In this document: one piece after another, positions 1 through 8,213 of the stretch
Layout of the letters: each line of letters opens with the position of its first letter
Numbering within the stretch: position 1 is the first letter of the stretch
Virus record (IMG/VR): IMGVR_UViG_3300023184_000029
Coordinates: 1 to 64,000 of that record
From: a virus
DNA length: 64,000 bases
Reading direction: 5' to 3' (one strand)
The notes under the pieces: generated by a model
Told to the model about the DNA's origin: nothing
The model's database searches: none
Seen by the model: the letters and a program-made list of their open reading frames with translations, nothing else
Made by a program: the position numbers and the translations under genes

Positions 1-252
1 GCGTAGCTGTTGGAGGTACTGGCGTAGCTGTTGGAGGTACTGGCGTAGCTGTTGGAGGTACTGGCGTAGCTGTTGGAGGTACTGGCGTAGCTGTTGGAGG
101 TACTGGCGTAGCTGTTGGAGGTACTGGCGTAGCTGTTGGAGGTACTGGCGTAGCTGTTGGAGGTACTGGCGTAGCTGTTGGAGGTACTGGCGTAGCTGTT
201 GGAGGTACTGGCGTAGCTGTTGGAGGTACTGGAGTAGCTGTTGGAGGTACTG
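1..252. repeat. 21-bp tandem repeat array
   Basis: Eleven identical 21-base units begin at positions 1, 22, 43 and so on to 211. A twelfth at 232 differs by one base. The array runs off the left edge, so the true copy number is larger. The unit is a multiple of three and, read on the minus strand, encodes a seven-residue Pro/Thr/Val/Ala unit of the fibre-like gene that contains it. Perfect identity suggests recent expansion by slippage or recombination. Confidence 0.97.
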
Positions 253-378
253 GTGTGGCCGTAGGAACTATAGGAGTAGGAGCCACACCATCTTGCCCAA
301 CATATCGTACAAATATTGTTCCGTTATTATTTTTAACTAAATAATTATTATTACTATCTTTTTGAATATAAGCAGTCA
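1..378 (-). CDS. Proline/threonine-repeat fibre-like protein, partial
   Basis: The start codon is at 378 and the frame stays open to the left edge, so only the first 126 residues are visible. About 35 ordinary residues ([20 protein letters not shown]...) come first. They are followed by Pro-Thr-rich linker that becomes a perfect heptapeptide repeat (PVPPTAT). Such linkers join domains in phage fibres and surface proteins; the function here is inferred from that and from the neighbouring virion-like genes. The start directly follows the stop of the papain-like protease gene, so the two are probably cotranscribed. The C-terminal domain that would reveal the role lies outside the window. Confidence 0.8.
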
Positions 379-1305
379 TTATAGATAGCTCTCAAAACCA
401 TAATCTGGTAATTTTTGAACAGGAAAACCGTCAAAATTACTAAAAGCATATGAGCCGTTTTGAGATAACATACCGGCCGCAACATCTGCGTGTATTAAAA
501 ACGAACCATCTGGAATAGGCCCCCATTCTGGATGACCACCATCGTTCCACTTACCCCAACTATTTTGTACTAAAAATGCTGGTTCGTCCCCCGTATCGTC
601 GCAGGCTATCCATGCCATAGAATGACCCCAGCTTCCAGACTGTTTAGCAAAACCTTTTTTATCTCTAGTGCTACTAAAACCATAATTAGAACACACATTA
701 ACACCATAACCATTGGCTAAAGCGTCTCTTGCTTCTTCTACTGTTCTAACAAGACTTGTTGTTTTAATTTGATGATCATTAGCTAGATCTAAAACTTTGT
801 CTGGTAATCCTCGACCTCCCCATCCTGCTCCAAGATGACCATTATATTTACTAAAGTCAACAACGCCCGGATAATTTTTGCGCACAATAATTCCGCCAAT
901 CTTACTAACAAATTCAGCAGCTCTACTACAACTCATGCCTTCGCCACTGAACCCTCTAGCTCCGTATATTGCTTCTGTAGCTCCTTTGGCTACCCAACTT
1001 TCTCTTTCATTATGAACATCTATTTCTACTGCTCGACTAACATCACAAGCATTTCGTGTTCCATGACTTACACAATCTCCGACTACCTGTCTTTCATTGT
1101 AAGGATTTTTCTCAAATTTTAAAACACTCTTGTATGGTATTGATAATTTACCTTTACCAGAGTTATTAATTTTTTTACTAGCATCTCCAAATAATGGATA
1201 TTTAAGAGTTTCCATTAAATGATCAAAATGGTGCTGCTCCCACAGGCATCCAGAATAACCATTACGATACTTATTATACCATTCTTGTGGAGTTAGTCTT
1301 GGCAT
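379..1305 (-). CDS. Papain-like (C1) cysteine protease
   Basis: The 308-residue protein has the papain catalytic signatures in order: Gln73 and Cys78 in [12 protein letters not shown], His228 in [10 protein letters not shown], and Asn248 in [10 protein letters not shown], the NSWG block typical of the family. No signal peptide or classical propeptide is visible. It sits between a repeat-fibre gene and small membrane-protein genes, and its ATG overlaps the upstream stop (TAATG). It could process virion proteins or act during entry or lysis. The fold assignment is strong; the substrate is unknown. Confidence 0.85.
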   Translation of the reverse strand: MPRLTPQEWYNKYRNGYSGCLWEQHHFDHLMETLKYPLFGDASKKINNSGKGKLSIPYKSVLKFEKNPYNERQVVGDCVSHGTRNACDVSRAVEIDVHNERESWVAKGATEAIYGARGFSGEGMSCSRAAEFVSKIGGIIVRKNYPGVVDFSKYNGHLGAGWGGRGLPDKVLDLANDHQIKTTSLVRTVEEARDALANGYGVNVCSNYGFSSTRDKKGFAKQSGSWGHSMAWIACDDTGDEPAFLVQNSWGKWNDGGHPEWGPIPDGSFLIHADVAAGMLSQNGSYAFSNFDGFPVQKLPDYGFESYL

Positions 1306-1793
1306 TATTTACTCGCTTCGTTATAGGCCCATGCTAAGCTATTAAAACCATCAACAGCTTTAGTTCTTAATTCTGGACTTAATGGAATATTATCATCACC
1401 AATACTAGCTACTATAACTTCGAAAGCTTCTTTAGCTAAATTAGGATATTTGCCTTTGATATCAAGCTTTAACATAACTCCCGCTAGACTATTAGCCTGA
1501 CGAATTTCTTCGGTATTTTTAATTACTAAATCTTCACCATCTAATTGTACCAATCGACCAAGGTCTAATGATAAATCTCGTAACTTTTTAAAATCTTTTT
1601 TATCTCCACCAGCAGACTTCAATGAAGCAATAACATCATCAGCTTCTTTTTTAACATTAGGATCGGTTGGTTCAACCAGTTCCATAACATCTACTTTGGG
1701 ATTATTAGGAGATAAATTAACTAGATTAAATTTAGCAGAAAGACCTAGTAGGATTAATAATGCAGCTAATACTAGTATTATATTTTTATTCAT
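1305..1793 (-). CDS. Membrane-anchored protein of unknown function
   Basis: 162 residues. A hydrophobic segment at about residues 4-22 (IILVLAALLILLGLSA) would anchor an otherwise soluble, charged helical protein facing outside. There is no lipobox cysteine. It overlaps the neighbouring genes by a few bases, so it belongs to the same operon as the papain-like protease and the next two membrane proteins. No family recognised; a role at the cell envelope is inferred only from topology and position. Confidence 0.65.
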   Translation of the reverse strand: MNKNIILVLAALLILLGLSAKFNLVNLSPNNPKVDVMELVEPTDPNVKKEADDVIASLKSAGGDKKDFKKLRDLSLDLGRLVQLDGEDLVIKNTEEIRQANSLAGVMLKLDIKGKYPNLAKEAFEVIVASIGDDNIPLSPELRTKAVDGFNSLAWAYNEASK

Positions 1794-2188
1794 GCTTTGG
1801 TCTCTTTTTTACAAACATTGGGGGATAGAAACGGGAACATCTGGTCAGCAACTTTTACAGCTTCGGCACAACCGCTTTGCTCTGCTAAATCTCTTGTTTG
1901 TTTCCAGCTAACAACCAGTTTGAAAAATATGTCGTCTTTATTATCATTGACAATTTTTGGTAGCACAACAGGATTAACTTTTGGTAAATCTACAACTGGA
2001 AGTGTAACAGAAGAAGACGGGGATACTAATCCTTTAATTTTCTCTCCCAATACAACTAACAGTTTCTGGACAGGACTTAGTTTATCCTTAAATAGGACCC
2101 ATAATACTAAACCAACCCCTGCATATAGTGCAAGGTCGGTTGGTGTTAAACGACTACTAAACTCTTGAAAACTTTCAGTAAAATTCAT
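1790..2188 (-). CDS. Small membrane protein
   Basis: 132 residues with one likely membrane span at about residues 18-34 (LALYAGVGLVLWVLF). A Pro/Ser-rich stretch follows, then a soluble C-terminal part with two cysteines near the end. It overlaps the next gene by four bases. The cluster of small membrane proteins beside a protease could be a lysis or entry module, but nothing in this protein is diagnostic. Confidence 0.6.
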   Translation of the reverse strand: MNFTESFQEFSSRLTPTDLALYAGVGLVLWVLFKDKLSPVQKLLVVLGEKIKGLVSPSSSVTLPVVDLPKVNPVVLPKIVNDNKDDIFFKLVVSWKQTRDLAEQSGCAEAVKVADQMFPFLSPNVCKKETKA

Positions 2189-2204
2189 TTTATTTTCCTT
2201 TTAT

Positions 2205-2651
2205 TTATTTGTCTGAAACTTTAGGAATATTATCTGCTGTAGGATCTATGGTTGATTGTGGATCAATAAAAACTCCGCTCTTTCTAAAAATTTCTACCAT
2301 AGAATCTATGGTGGAACTAACCAATAGCATTAATAGAGCCTTAGCATACTTTTGTATAATAGGCTGAAGCATAGCTGGGACATACGGAATATTTACGATT
2401 AAAAAAACTTTATCATAGAAATTACTAATCATATTCATAGCAATTTCTTTCTTATTCGATCCTTTAAGTGAAGGATTATTGTCTTCAATAGCCTGTATCG
2501 TTTCTGCTGTGGCTAATTGTAGAATTCCCCATGCTTTTGAAAGAGCAACGGACGCATTATTAGACAACAAAGATTTAGCTCTTTCTATAAGAGACTCTAG
2601 AGTTGAAGATAGTTCTATGCTAAGAATTTTATTTTGAACAGAGCTGGTCAT
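2205..2651 (-). CDS. Helical protein with hydrophobic centre, unknown
   Basis: 148 residues, mostly helical. Residues about 79-115 (FYDKVFLIVNIPYVPAMLQPI and after) are hydrophobic enough for one or two membrane-associated helices. AGGAAATACC precedes the start as a usable ribosome site. It lies between two membrane-protein genes, so a holin-like role is possible but unsupported by any motif. Confidence 0.55.
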   Translation of the reverse strand: MTSSVQNKILSIELSSTLESLIERAKSLLSNNASVALSKAWGILQLATAETIQAIEDNNPSLKGSNKKEIAMNMISNFYDKVFLIVNIPYVPAMLQPIIQKYAKALLMLLVSSTIDSMVEIFRKSGVFIDPQSTIDPTADNIPKVSDK

Positions 2652-2694
2652 GGTATTTCCTCTTATTTTTTAAATACACCGTTTCAGAAATAGG

Positions 2695-3012
2695 CTAAAT
2701 ATTTTTGGTTTTAACTGGTCTGCTTACTCTTTTTTTTTGTCTTGCATTAGCTCTATTGGCTATTTTTCTCTCGTTTTCCGTAGCTGTACTCCACCATGTT
2801 TGTTTAAGACTAGTTCTTCCATTAATATATTTGAATAATACAATTAGCTGTCCCATAACTAATATAGTTGCTTCTAAGCCTTTGCTGGTCTCTTGAATTA
2901 AATTTTCTTTTTGGCTATTATCTTCTAATAATCCAACAAGATATAATCCGCTAAAAATAAAACTAACCATAGTGAACCAAAATTCACTGGTGCGATAACC
3001 TGGTTTTATCAT
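2695..3012 (-). CDS. Putative holin-like membrane protein
   Basis: 105 residues with two likely membrane spans (about 10-29, FWFTMVSFIFSGLYLVGLL, and 48-64, ATILVMGQLIVLFKYI) and a strongly basic C-terminal tail (KKRVSRPVK). Two hairpin helices with a charged tail is the class II holin layout. The GYRTSEFW start resembles small phage membrane proteins near lysis genes. Holin function is inferred from topology only; no endolysin is adjacent apart from the papain-like protease. Confidence 0.5.
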   Translation of the reverse strand: MIKPGYRTSEFWFTMVSFIFSGLYLVGLLEDNSQKENLIQETSKGLEATILVMGQLIVLFKYINGRTSLKQTWWSTATENERKIANRANARQKKRVSRPVKTKNI

Positions 3013-3029
3013 TTATAATTATTCCTTTT

Positions 3030-4634
3030 TTATAAAATACCTAATATACTAGATCCGTTAATACCCTTTTGATAAACTATTTCTGGATTATTTATTAAAA
3101 AAGATTCTGGTCCGAATGGACCAGAGTTATATCTTATTGTAACTTCTGCTGCTGATGGAGAAAAATATGAGACTCCAAACACCATAGACGATGAATAATT
3201 ATATGAATTATTATTAAAATATGCATCACCTTGAACTATTCCGCCATACATTAAAGAAGGATCAGGATACAATCCATTACTAGAACTATCATTAAAAATT
3301 GCATCACCATTAACAGTACCATTGTTATATGAGAGATCATTAAAAATGCTACCATCTCCAGCATTATTAAAATTCCAAGAATAATCATTAAAAGTTGCTA
3401 TTCCATCAACTCCATAGCTAGGCACATTAAGTTCGGATCTAACTCCATTACTTGAAAAACTGTAGAAAGTAGCACTTCCAATTATTTTACCAACATTATA
3501 CGAATCGGTGTTAAAGATAACATTTCCATTAATTAAAGCACCAACACTTGTATTTGAATTATAATTACTATTATATGAAGTATTATTAAAAGTAACATCT
3601 CCATTAATAATACTAGTATTATGTGCTGTATCATTAAAAATCCAGCTTTGTCCCGGCGTATCAAATACCCATCCTGTAGTATCCAAATTCCAATCAACAT
3701 CATTGGACACTGTGAAAGTAACAGGGGTTGCTGAAGTAAAAGTAAGGACTCCTGAAATAGATGAATGCCAATCTATGTCAGTAAATGATGATGATGAAAA
3801 AATAGCGTCTTCTTGAACAGTTCCTAAATATCCACTATTGCTGTTTTTAGCACTATCATTAAATGTAGCGTTACCTGTGACAATATCCATATTAGCTGCG
3901 CTATTATTAAACACAGCATCACCATCTACTGTGGCAGAACGGGTGGATAGATCAAAATTAAATGAATTGTTATTAAATGTAGCATTTCCATTTACATATC
4001 CACGGTTGGATGCTCCACTATTAAATATCCATTCGTGAGTATCATTAAAAATCCATGTATTCGAAGATCCGTACCAGTTATTGCTTTCTCCAGAAAAAGT
4101 AAAAACTATAGGATTATTAAAGGTTATGGTTCCATCTATGTTTGAATATGCTGCTGCTAGTATATTGGTCATTTCACTATTATTAAATGTAGCATTTCCA
4201 GTGACCGTGGCTCCTATTATCAATCCATTATCATTTAGGGTTGCATTTCCGCCTATAGTGGACGCAATATCTGCATAAGAATTATTATTAAATGTTGCAT
4301 CGCCCGTAACCGTTCCACCAGAATTAACAGAACTAGTATTAAATATAGCGTCGCCCGTAATGGTGGATCGATTTTCAGAAGTATAATTAAATGTTGCTGT
4401 GGTAGTAACCGTAACAGGAAAAACTAAAAATACTAACGGAGCATCTATTGTTAAACTGTTAACAGTTGGTTCGCTACCAGTATTACTAGGCATACTTAAT
4501 AAAAAAACATTATCGGGACTAGAAGGTAAACTTGAAGCCTGTGTGGTTAATCCAACATTTGTCCACCAGTTTTCTAAAGTATACCAATCTGTATCAGCAG
4601 CGGCAACGGTATTAAAAAAATATAATGTAGCCAT
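3030..4634 (-). CDS. Beta-repeat structural protein (probable fibre or adhesin)
   Basis: 534 residues made mostly of imperfect repeats around a G-D/N-A-x-F-N-N/D-S core, as in NGNATFNNNS and GDAIFNDSS, with interspersed tryptophan-containing spacers. Regular Asn/Ser-rich strands of this kind usually form beta-solenoid or stacked-sheet fibres. The N-terminus (about 1-60) and C-terminus (about 490-534) are non-repetitive and may be attachment caps. It lies among virion-like genes, so a tail or surface fibre is likely. No enzymatic motif is seen. Confidence 0.65.
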   Translation of the reverse strand: MATLYFFNTVAAADTDWYTLENWWTNVGLTTQASSLPSSPDNVFLLSMPSNTGSEPTVNSLTIDAPLVFLVFPVTVTTTATFNYTSENRSTITGDAIFNTSSVNSGGTVTGDATFNNNSYADIASTIGGNATLNDNGLIIGATVTGNATFNNSEMTNILAAAYSNIDGTITFNNPIVFTFSGESNNWYGSSNTWIFNDTHEWIFNSGASNRGYVNGNATFNNNSFNFDLSTRSATVDGDAVFNNSAANMDIVTGNATFNDSAKNSNSGYLGTVQEDAIFSSSSFTDIDWHSSISGVLTFTSATPVTFTVSNDVDWNLDTTGWVFDTPGQSWIFNDTAHNTSIINGDVTFNNTSYNSNYNSNTSVGALINGNVIFNTDSYNVGKIIGSATFYSFSSNGVRSELNVPSYGVDGIATFNDYSWNFNNAGDGSIFNDLSYNNGTVNGDAIFNDSSSNGLYPDPSLMYGGIVQGDAYFNNNSYNYSSSMVFGVSYFSPSAAEVTIRYNSGPFGPESFLINNPEIVYQKGINGSSILGIL

Positions 4635-4639
4635 TTATA

Positions 4640-4933
4640 TTAGTTCCTAAATAAGTTTTGTAGAACAACTGATGGATTGTCTCCTAATAGTTCCAAAATT
4701 CTAGCTTCAGCTTGAGCTTGAGTATAATCTCCAATATTAGTATAACTTTCATTTTGCCATAAAATTAGTGGTTGCCGACAAGGATGAATTTGTGCAATAA
4801 CCGCTTTTCTTTTTGAGTTATCTAATATAGTAACATCTAGATCATTTAATACTATAGGATCAAAGTTTTTTACTGTTCCGTCTTTTTTAGTAATTGACGG
4901 TGGTGTGATAGTGATAGGATTTGTAAGATTCAT
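4640..4933 (-). CDS. Small conserved-looking phage protein
   Basis: 97 residues preceded by an AAGGAG ribosome site. The protein has a beta-rich N-terminal half (NPITITPPSITKKDGT) and a helical C-terminus (YTQAQAEARILELLG). It sits between fibre-type genes and may be a fibre accessory or virion protein; no family recognised. Confidence 0.55.
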   Translation of the reverse strand: MNLTNPITITPPSITKKDGTVKNFDPIVLNDLDVTILDNSKRKAVIAQIHPCRQPLILWQNESYTNIGDYTQAQAEARILELLGDNPSVVLQNLFRN

Positions 4934-4956
4934 AATAAATATATCTCCTTAAACTT

Positions 4957-5532
4957 TTAATAACCGGGAACAAAAGCAACAATATCCCATTTATCTCGAC
5001 CAGAATGATATGTGGCCGCTAAAACGTCCATCTTGTTTGCTGCTGTACTAAACGGAAGGGGCGACGTGGCACTGCTAGGAATGTTGAATTTGTTGCCAAG
5101 AGCTACCGTGCGATTTCCCGTACCATCTTGGGTTATTCTCCAACGCAATGTTTTGCCATTAACAGGATTAGTAGGATTAGCTAGTGTGGTATTTCCAGTA
5201 AGAGTTATATCAAATATATCTCCAGTACTAGCATTAGTATTTATTGTTGATGAATATGATAAATCTACAACAGTTGTTGAACCACTTCCGCCTACTGCTG
5301 TACCAGTAGCATTAATAGATAACGAATTATTATTATTGTTATAAGTTAAAGCTATTCCTGATCCAGCTACTAAAGATGTATTTGTTAATACGCTTGATAA
5401 TGTTGACAATGAAACTTTTTGTGTAATACCAGATCCAGAAGGATCATCCATCATAAGAAAAATATCATCATCACTTAGGCCGCCAGTACTAGCTGATGGA
5501 AAATCTTTTAATCTTTTAATACTCATGATCAA
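4957..5532 (-). CDS. Fibre/baseplate-type structural protein
   Basis: 191 residues. The N-terminus (IKRLKDFPSASTGGLSDDD, then a segment ending in TQKVSLSTLSS) resembles the start of phage tail-fibre proteins, where a short attachment segment ends in a VSLSDL-like phrase. The rest is Ser/Thr/Asn-rich with predicted beta strands and a compact C-terminal domain (DKWDIVAFVPGY). Its start overlaps the next gene's stop. Structural role inferred from composition and context. Confidence 0.6.
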   Translation of the reverse strand: MIMSIKRLKDFPSASTGGLSDDDIFLMMDDPSGSGITQKVSLSTLSSVLTNTSLVAGSGIALTYNNNNNSLSINATGTAVGGSGSTTVVDLSYSSTINTNASTGDIFDITLTGNTTLANPTNPVNGKTLRWRITQDGTGNRTVALGNKFNIPSSATSPLPFSTAANKMDVLAATYHSGRDKWDIVAFVPGY

Positions 5533-5750
5533 CCTCCAATAACTGAAGAGTCGCCCACTAATTCAACAAATATACCATTATAGAATCTATCTCCATATTT
5601 ACTAGAAATAGTATTAATAGTAGGGGTATTTTTTGTATAAGTATTTAAAGTATTATATTTACCGGTAAATGATGTAGTAGTGGTAGTTGAACCATTTTTA
5701 ATAGGTTGACTACTATTTATTCTTTGTATATCAGTAAAAGGACGAGACAT
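5529..5750 (-). CDS. Small Ser/Thr-rich virion-type protein
   Basis: 73 residues rich in Thr, Ser and Asn (NGSTTTTTSF), with AGGAGCATATTT ahead of the ATG. The four-base overlap with the downstream structural gene argues for a real coupled gene. It has no recognisable domain. The following 5751-5818 stretch holds no gene. Confidence 0.5.
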   Translation of the reverse strand: MSRPFTDIQRINSSQPIKNGSTTTTTSFTGKYNTLNTYTKNTPTINTISSKYGDRFYNGIFVELVGDSSVIGG

Positions 5751-5818
5751 AAATATGCTCCTATAATAATGAGAATATCAGGATATGGTATTATACACCA
5801 TCTAATAAATTGAGGGTC

Positions 5819-6214
5819 TTATGAACATTTAAAGTTTGAAGGTACAGGACCTTCACCAGTAGATGAAACAAAGGAAATTGGTTCTATTGTATCTGTTTGT
5901 GTCGCATATTTCCAATATCCTGCATTTGTGCTACCTCCTTTATAATAAGCCGCTTTATACCACTCATTATGGGTTGGAATAAAATATGCTGCGCCGGGTT
6001 TTCTAGCAACACTATCTCCAATAATTTTACCATTAAGCAGATATGCTCCATCTTCTGTTGTGCTAAGATTTTGGAGGCCTTTTGGTTTGCCATTATGTAA
6101 CCAGTTACAATATCTTGCACAATCAAACCAGGTAACAAATAAAACAGGCTTATTATTCATATTAGGTTTACTAGTATAAGTATAACTCCCATTAGATCCA
6201 CATTTACTAATCCA
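5819..6214 (-). pseudogene. Truncated FGE/sulfatase-modifying-factor-like domain
   Basis: The open frame upstream of the first ATG (6160) already encodes family-like residues (CGSNGSYTYTSKPNMNNKPV). It is followed by VTWFDCARYCNWLHNG and IPTHNEWYKAAYYKGG, hallmarks of the formylglycine-generating-enzyme (C-type-lectin) fold. Both ends of the domain are missing: it stops soon after SSTGEGPV, well short of the usual GNVWEW and RGGSW blocks. It is in the same frame as the glycine-rich gene upstream, separated by TAA codons at 6248-6250 and 6215-6217. I read it as the decayed C-terminal receptor domain of that fibre; translation from Met at 6160 as a 113-residue fragment cannot be excluded. Confidence 0.7.
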
Positions 6215-6247
6215 TTATAATGAACCTGTTGGGGTTGGCGTTGGAGT

Positions 6248-7186
6248 TTATGTGGGTGTTGAAGTTGGTGTGCTAATGGGAGTAAAGAAAAATTGCAAAA
6301 GAACACAACCCTGACCACCATTTCCTCCGTTTGCTCCGCTTTCTTCTCCTGCTCCTCCTCCTCCGCCTCCTCCTAAAAATCCATTGCCTCCATTGCCTCC
6401 GTAGTCACTACCACCGCCTCCTCCAAAACCGAAACCAGTAGCAGCATAGCCCGGCCCACCATAACCATCAGCACCTCCACCTCCACCTACAATTGGTGCC
6501 CCATTATTATTTGTTATTCTAATAAAAGGTATTTTTGGAGTCACAGCCAAAGCATCTATAGCGCTAAAAATATCCTGAAGATTTGTTAATACTCCTCCAT
6601 GACCTCCTCTTGCTCCGGCACCGTAGTTGATACTGGTTGGGTTGCCTCCGAAGGAGGCGATTCCTCCACCAACCGCTCCTCCTCCAGCTCCTCCTTGATC
6701 TCCTCCTGACGTAGTACCTCCAGAACCCCCTTGTCTGGTGTCTATATTTACTGCTGCTCCTGAAATAGTACCAGTACCTCCCTCTCCTCCTAATGGTTGA
6801 TCTCCTCCTTTTTTACCTCCTTTTCCTCCATTAGCAGTCATGGGAGAAAAAGTAATACCTCCAGTTATTGATAGCTCAGTAGCTATCCCATCTGAACCAT
6901 CATTATAGTTTTGACCACCGCTCCCTCCTGGTCCTATGTTGTATACAATAGTCTTTTGAGAAAATAGCTCTTCATATGCGTAACAAAGACCTCCAGCACC
7001 TCCACCACCTCCGCTAGTACCATACTGCGGTGGAGGACCGCTAGCTCCTGCTCCACCACCTCCCCCGCCAATAGCCCATATTTTTACACTTGTAGCACCA
7101 TATGGTGTTTCGTAAGATGTACCAGTAGTTAGTAATACAGATATTGGTTCCACCGGTATTGTTGGCGTTGGCGTTGGTGTTGGCAT
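6248..7186 (-). CDS. Glycine-rich fibre protein with Pro-Thr linkers
   Basis: 312 residues: a PTPTPTPT start, a short beta segment (SVKIWAIGGGGGGAG), then long glycine-rich stretches such as GGSGGTTSGGDQGGAGGG, and a Pro-Thr tail ending TPISTPTSTPT. Glycine-rich domains of this kind occur in phage tail fibres and adhesin tips, where polyglycine helices pack together. The stop at 6248-6250 falls inside a Pro-Thr linker that continues in frame beyond it, so the gene appears shortened by a nonsense change. TCA (Ser) to TAA would be a single substitution. Confidence 0.65.
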   Translation of the reverse strand: MPTPTPTPTIPVEPISVLLTTGTSYETPYGATSVKIWAIGGGGGGAGASGPPPQYGTSGGGGGAGGLCYAYEELFSQKTIVYNIGPGGSGGQNYNDGSDGIATELSITGGITFSPMTANGGKGGKKGGDQPLGGEGGTGTISGAAVNIDTRQGGSGGTTSGGDQGGAGGGAVGGGIASFGGNPTSINYGAGARGGHGGVLTNLQDIFSAIDALAVTPKIPFIRITNNNGAPIVGGGGGADGYGGPGYAATGFGFGGGGGSDYGGNGGNGFLGGGGGGGAGEESGANGGNGGQGCVLLQFFFTPISTPTSTPT

Positions 7187-7201
7187 TTCACCGTCCTAAT
7201 T

Positions 7202-7522
7202 TTAAGTTTTTTCTATCCTATTTTCCAAAGTTTCCAAGGTTTTTCCAAGCATAGCTATTTGTATTTTTAATTCATTCATAACTTCTGTATTTCTTTGTAA
7301 AGCATTAGCAAAAGCTATTTGATTTTCTTTATTATTATTAAGCCTTTCCATTATAAATTGTCTATCTTGTAAATAAGGAGATAAAGTTTCTATCATATGT
7401 AAAACTTCTGCTTTTGTTGCCATATTCCGTCCTATAGTTACCCAAAAACCCAGCATCGTAACTATTATCCCTATGCTTGTTGTTGCTATATTTTCCCAGA
7501 AATGAATAATAGTTTCTCCCAT
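7202..7522 (-). CDS. Membrane protein with coiled coil
   Basis: 106 residues: a membrane span at about 14-31 (TSIGIIVTMLGFWVTIG) followed by a long helical, heptad-like region (about 37-106) ending ETLENRIEKT. This is the layout of small spanin-like, holin-accessory or scaffold proteins, but no specific family is recognised. It lies between the fibre gene and a transcription terminator. Confidence 0.55.
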   Translation of the reverse strand: MGETIIHFWENIATTSIGIIVTMLGFWVTIGRNMATKAEVLHMIETLSPYLQDRQFIMERLNNNKENQIAFANALQRNTEVMNELKIQIAMLGKTLETLENRIEKT

Positions 7523-7540
7523 AGGTAAAATCTTTCTTTA

Positions 7541-7582
7541 AAAAAATAAGCCAACGACACACAAAGTATCATTGGCTTATTA
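7541..7582 (-). terminator. Intrinsic terminator
   Basis: On the minus strand a ten-base stem (AATAAGCCAA with TTGGCTTATT, 7546-7555 and 7573-7582) is followed directly by a run of T. It lies downstream of the 7614-8156 gene and would end its transcript before the membrane-protein gene at 7522. The loop is 17 bases; an alternative pairing (AACGACA with TGTCGTT) overlaps it. Confidence 0.7.
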
Positions 7583-7613
7583 TGTCGTTAAAACTAGATA
7601 TTAAAATTAGTAA

Positions 7614-8156
7614 TCAGCCGGCTGTTTTAGGTTTGTAATTACTTGTTGTTGGAACTTTATTACCAATCATATAAACCAATTGACCAGGAACTGATCTGGT
7701 TGGTCTAGCAGCATTATCATTACCAAAACTATCTGTTTGAGTAGTAACTGAACCTGAGTATTGACCAGTAAACAAATTAAAACCAGCTCTAAAAGCAGTA
7801 GCTGTTTTATTAGTGGTTATGGCCTCTATGCTATTGATACTCTTAGTTAAAGCGGGAACGCTTGCTGGTGTTCTAAGAGCAGTTTTACTTACTGTAGCTA
7901 GACTGGTTGTAACATAAACAGTGATAGGCTTACTTGAATTATAAGCAAAAACACCACTACTTAATGATTTAGCATTACCTACTGTAGCACTTAATGCTGG
8001 CTTACTATTAAAAACCCCAACAGGTTGAGCATTGAATGGTCTGTTTCTTAGTACTGTGGAACTTGAGTTACCACCCATAACAGCCGAACCACGATTGTTT
8101 CTAGTCGAAGTTGCTGTGGTATTACTACCATTTTGTTGAATTGAATAAACTATCAT
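7614..8156 (-). CDS. Ser/Thr/Asn-rich virion-type protein
   Basis: 180 residues of low complexity, rich in Thr, Ser, Asn and Ala and with almost no acidic residues (RNNRGSAVMGGNSSSTV; TKSINSIEAITTNKTATAF). This composition fits a structural virion protein. It is a single-gene unit: a terminator follows it, and a TATAAATG box upstream (8197-8204) slightly resembles phage late promoters. Function unknown. Confidence 0.5.
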   Translation of the reverse strand: MIVYSIQQNGSNTTATSTRNNRGSAVMGGNSSSTVLRNRPFNAQPVGVFNSKPALSATVGNAKSLSSGVFAYNSSKPITVYVTTSLATVSKTALRTPASVPALTKSINSIEAITTNKTATAFRAGFNLFTGQYSGSVTTQTDSFGNDNAARPTRSVPGQLVYMIGNKVPTTSNYKPKTAG

Positions 8157-8213
8157 TTTAATCTCCTGGTAGAATAAAAGTGTTGTTGGTCACACATTTA
8201 TACCCCAAAGAGA

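Noticed and set aside
1-252. CRISPR array
   Set aside because: Units are contiguous with no spacers, have a length divisible by three and lie in an open frame, so this is a coding tandem repeat.
6215-6250. Stop-codon reassignment or readthrough of TAA
   Set aside because: TAA ends most other genes in the window, so general recoding is excluded; local readthrough remains only a weak possibility.
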